Source: Trichosphaerium sp. ATCC 40318
Taxonomy: Eukaryota; Discosea; Flabellinia; Trichosidae
Assembly (NCBI GenBank): GCA_038496445.1
Contig: JALMLS010000372.1
Location: forward strand, 1-21,533
Direction: 5' to 3'
DNA: 21,533 nucleotides
Under the pieces are notes generated by a model, which was not told where the DNA came from, searched no databases, and saw only the letters and a list, made by a program, of their open reading frames with translations. Position numbers and translations under genes: made by a program. Below are positions 19,556-21,533 of this stretch, piece by piece; the stretch's first letter is position 1; each line of letters begins with the position of its first letter.

Positions 19556-20869
19556 TTAGTAACACAAATATGGCAATAGCTGCACAACCATACCAGTGTT
19601 GTACACGTTAACACTAAACTTATATGAATCACCAGCAAGATTTATTGATTGAGAAGTTTTTTCATTCACATGAAATGCTACACACTTTCTGTTCATATCA
19701 AGTGTAACACCAACAATATCACCTTTTACACAACACATAAATGATAAACAGATAAAACTTAGAGACATACCTGTTGTGAATACTGATCCTCCCTTGTTTT
19801 CACCCTTGTCTGAATAGTACACTTTACCATTAGCACCACAAATAGATGCACCACTAGCATTTTTCCCAGCGCCTGGATAGTTTTTAAGTGAAAACCCTTT
19901 GGATGGCACTACACCAATCATAATATCATTGTTGCCTCCTTTGATAATCCTTGATAGTGTTATTGTTAATAACAACTGGGTACAACTATGATCGTACTTG
20001 TAGGCAGTGTAGTGAACACCACAACAAAATTCTCCTTCAACAAGACAACTGGTATTTCCATTGGCAGTGTACTTTACAAAAGTATTGCCACCATAAACTG
20101 ACAAATTAGGGTGTTTATCCTTATCCGAAAACCGAAATGGTTGCGACTCATGCAATTCTAGCTTTTTGACACGTGATATCAATTTGCTGACCTATTCAAT
20201 TGTACTGTATCAGTGGAGAATAACAGGCAAATAGTATAGAGACTAACTGTAGTTTCAATAATCTTTTCCTTGTCTCCACTTTTAGTTAGTTTAAATGTGT
20301 ACTTTCTTGTAACATCCAACACATCAACTTCATCAACGACAATCAATAACTCGCTTCCTTCAACTTGAACTGACAACTTGAGTCCTCCCAACTAAAAGCA
20401 AACAAGTAAAACTAACAACTAAAAATCAACCATGACCCCTTTTGTACAGCAGGTATGGTTCAACCACAAATACTATTGTTTAACTGTGAACAATTGTAGC
20501 TCTTAGTGTTTGTTGTGCTTCATGCCTGAGTGAAGGCATGTGGAATGTACCGTTGGTCAATAAATTGGCTTAATAAAAACAAGGAAAGACAAATTTTTGG
20601 TAGTGGGGCTTTGAATTAAAGTCGCATTGAATGTGTAATGAGTCGATAAAAAACGTACATTTGAGGCTGCAGCTTCAAATAATTTAACAACATGAGCTAA
20701 TGTTGGGCATTTGTATTTTAAATCACCTTTTAATGCCTTGTTGCCTTGTAGAACACTCAAAGTGATTGAAATCGGATAAAGCTTGAATCTTCAGTACATC
20801 ATCTCTTATAATCTGTAATGTAATCTCAAAGCCACTTCGCTCAAATGAGAAGCTTGGGTTTTCTGCCAT
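19556..20869 (-). CDS. SPRY/B30.2-type protein with unusual N-terminal region
   Basis: Four exons: 20869-20659, 20391-20248, 20191-19771, 19722-19556; about 313 residues. Start MAENPSFSFERSG. The C-terminal two-thirds has the SPRY pattern: GVHYTAYKYD in place of GxHYWE, IIKGGNNDIMIGV, NYPGAGKNASG, YYSDKGENKGGS, FTTGDIVGVTLDMNRKCVAF, and a final VNVYNTGMVVQLLPYL strand. SPRY domains bind protein partners. The N-terminal ~115 residues contain a repeated strand/helix pattern and end in a short helix, SKLISRVKKLE; I do not recognise them. Exon 1 is 211 bases, one too many for its phase; the slip lies near SDFNHF. Intron 1 is about 270 bases, the longest in the window, and contains two hairpins. 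The exon 3 acceptor may be at 20191 or 27 bases further on, both in frame. Confidence 0.72.
20164..20182. repeat. 19-base word TTTTGACACGTGATATCAA, copy 2
   Basis: Second copy, at the start of SPRY exon 3 or, if the later in-frame acceptor is used, at the end of intron 2. A related word, CACGTGATTTCAAAAG, is at 20914. Confidence 0.7.
20475..20540. other. Two small inverted repeats within the long SPRY-gene intron
   Basis: CATGCCT-6-AGGCATG (20521-20540) is a perfect 7-bp stem. ATTGTT-8-AACAAT (20475-20494) is a perfect 6-bp stem 26 bases away. Two hairpins in an unusually long intron could be part of a small RNA, but no box C/D or H/ACA elements are convincing. Confidence 0.3.
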
Positions 20870-21117
20870 CTGTGATGAAGCGCTGCTGAATATATTTTGC
20901 AATAATAGATAGTCACGTGATTTCAAAAGGAACTGGAAACAAAGTGTAGGAACTGAATTGTGATGGAATAGTGGGTGCTATGGTATCATTTAAAACTCTT
21001 TTGTTGTAGCTAACAGACAACAGACAACTGAAACTAAAGTTGGGATTTGGAACTTTACAAACGTGCAATAAATAAGAATTACTGACAATTGTCTAATGAA
21101 TGCAAAAACGACTTTTA

Positions 21118-21533
21118 TTATTTCCTGGGGTCACATAAACTGGCTTTGTATCGGTTGATACGACACTTTAAATTATTAATCCCATTATGTTGTAATGCCT
21201 GAAGCTCAACGGCAAATTGCGTATCAAATTCATCTGCAAGTTTACGAACGTACGCAATCAATCCTTTACCTGTTTTCGCAGCAATCTTGAGCTCTTTCAA
21301 AAATTTCTTTTGACGTGATGAACGTGGGATAAAGCCGGCAGCACTGTCTCCTAGAATACCCATGAGCTGTTGATGGTAGACTGTAATCCGTTTTTTGTTA
21401 AGTAAGTCGTTGTCATAATAATCTTCCATTGCGCTTGCTGTTGATTGTAGGATGTGTTGTAATTCTCGGAATCCCAGTTCCTTCTTAGTACGTCTGAAAT
21501 ATTGTCGTCCCAAAGTTCCTTGAGGTTCACTTG
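21118..21533 (-). CDS. 3' end of an unrecognised helical, basic protein (runs off the right edge)
   Basis: Open from the right edge to TAA at 21118-21120, at least 138 codons without an intron. The protein is helix-rich with many charged residues (FRRTKKELGFRELQHILQS, LNKKRITVYHQQLMGILG, RSSRQKKFLKELKIAAKTG, INRYKASLCDPRK) and has no signal peptide or membrane segment in view. The stop is followed directly by TAATAAAA, which could serve as a poly(A) signal. I do not recognise the family. The true start is outside the window. Confidence 0.6.
   Translation of the reverse strand, partial: SEPQGTLGRQYFRRTKKELGFRELQHILQSTASAMEDYYDNDLLNKKRITVYHQQLMGILGDSAAGFIPRSSRQKKFLKELKIAAKTGKGLIAYVRKLADEFDTQFAVELQALQHNGINNLKCRINRYKASLCDPRK

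Larger units (their letters stand above)
1021..20919. repeat. Over-represented palindrome CACGTG (23 copies)
   Basis: Copies start at 1021, 1039, 2568, 3006, 3955, 6887, 7167, 8237, 8585, 9134, 10276, 10936, 11088, 11562, 11650, 14896, 16795, 18013, 18624, 19260, 19504, 20170 and 20914. Five are TCACGTGA (2568, 10936, 16795, 18624, 20914), and nine extend on one strand to CACGTGAT. About 3-5 copies are expected at this length and base composition. About half lie in introns, the rest in exons and spacers. CACGTG is the E-box core bound by bHLH factors, but exonic and intronic placement argues against promoter use alone. Confidence 0.8.

Overview
The window is nuclear DNA of a eukaryote, most likely a single-celled protist or an early-branching fungus-like lineage; I cannot name it. 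Nearly every gene is cut by short spliceosomal introns (mostly 40-100 bases, the shortest about 26). Donors are usually GTACGT-like, and about four introns look like GC-AG. Genes lie on both strands, 130-430 bases apart, with no operons and no bacterial signals. I found no tRNA, rRNA, CRISPR array or transposon.

Layout, left to right: (1) the 5' two-thirds of a membrane-anchored short-chain dehydrogenase resembling 3-ketodihydrosphingosine reductase (-, 1-577); (2) a lysine/acid-rich protein with an RRM-like C-terminus (+, about 804-2229); (3) a xylose-isomerase-like TIM-barrel sugar isomerase (-, 2366-3541); (4) a large composite protein (-, 3672-8106) with a mitochondrial-type presequence, seven tandem ~75-residue W-Y/YP-W repeats, a PD-(D/E)XK-like nuclease domain and a complete ATP-dependent DNA ligase; (5) a secreted or surface beta-helix-like protein with a C-terminal membrane segment (+, 8334-10589); (6) an atypical Rab-like GTPase with a long C-terminal extension (-, 10791-13064); (7) a bacterial-type NAD+ synthetase without a glutaminase domain (+, 13490-15296); (8) a gene-poor stretch with two weak ORFs (15297-17107); (9) an ankyrin-repeat protein in which almost every exon is one repeat (+, 17108-19362); (10) a SPRY-type protein (-, 19556-20869); (11) the 3' end of an unrecognised basic/helical protein (-, 21118-21533).

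The genes do not form one pathway. The best candidate for an undescribed system is the nuclease-repeat-ligase fusion, which puts a possible DNA-cutting or DNA-recognition module and the sealing enzyme in one apparently mitochondrial polypeptide. A second, genome-level signal is the palindrome CACGTG, present 23 times where about 3-5 are expected, often inside introns and sometimes within longer shared words.

Gene models were spliced by eye using reading-frame continuity and family motifs. Several genes need a one-base correction to stay in frame, so either the assembly carries residual indels or some splice sites were missed.
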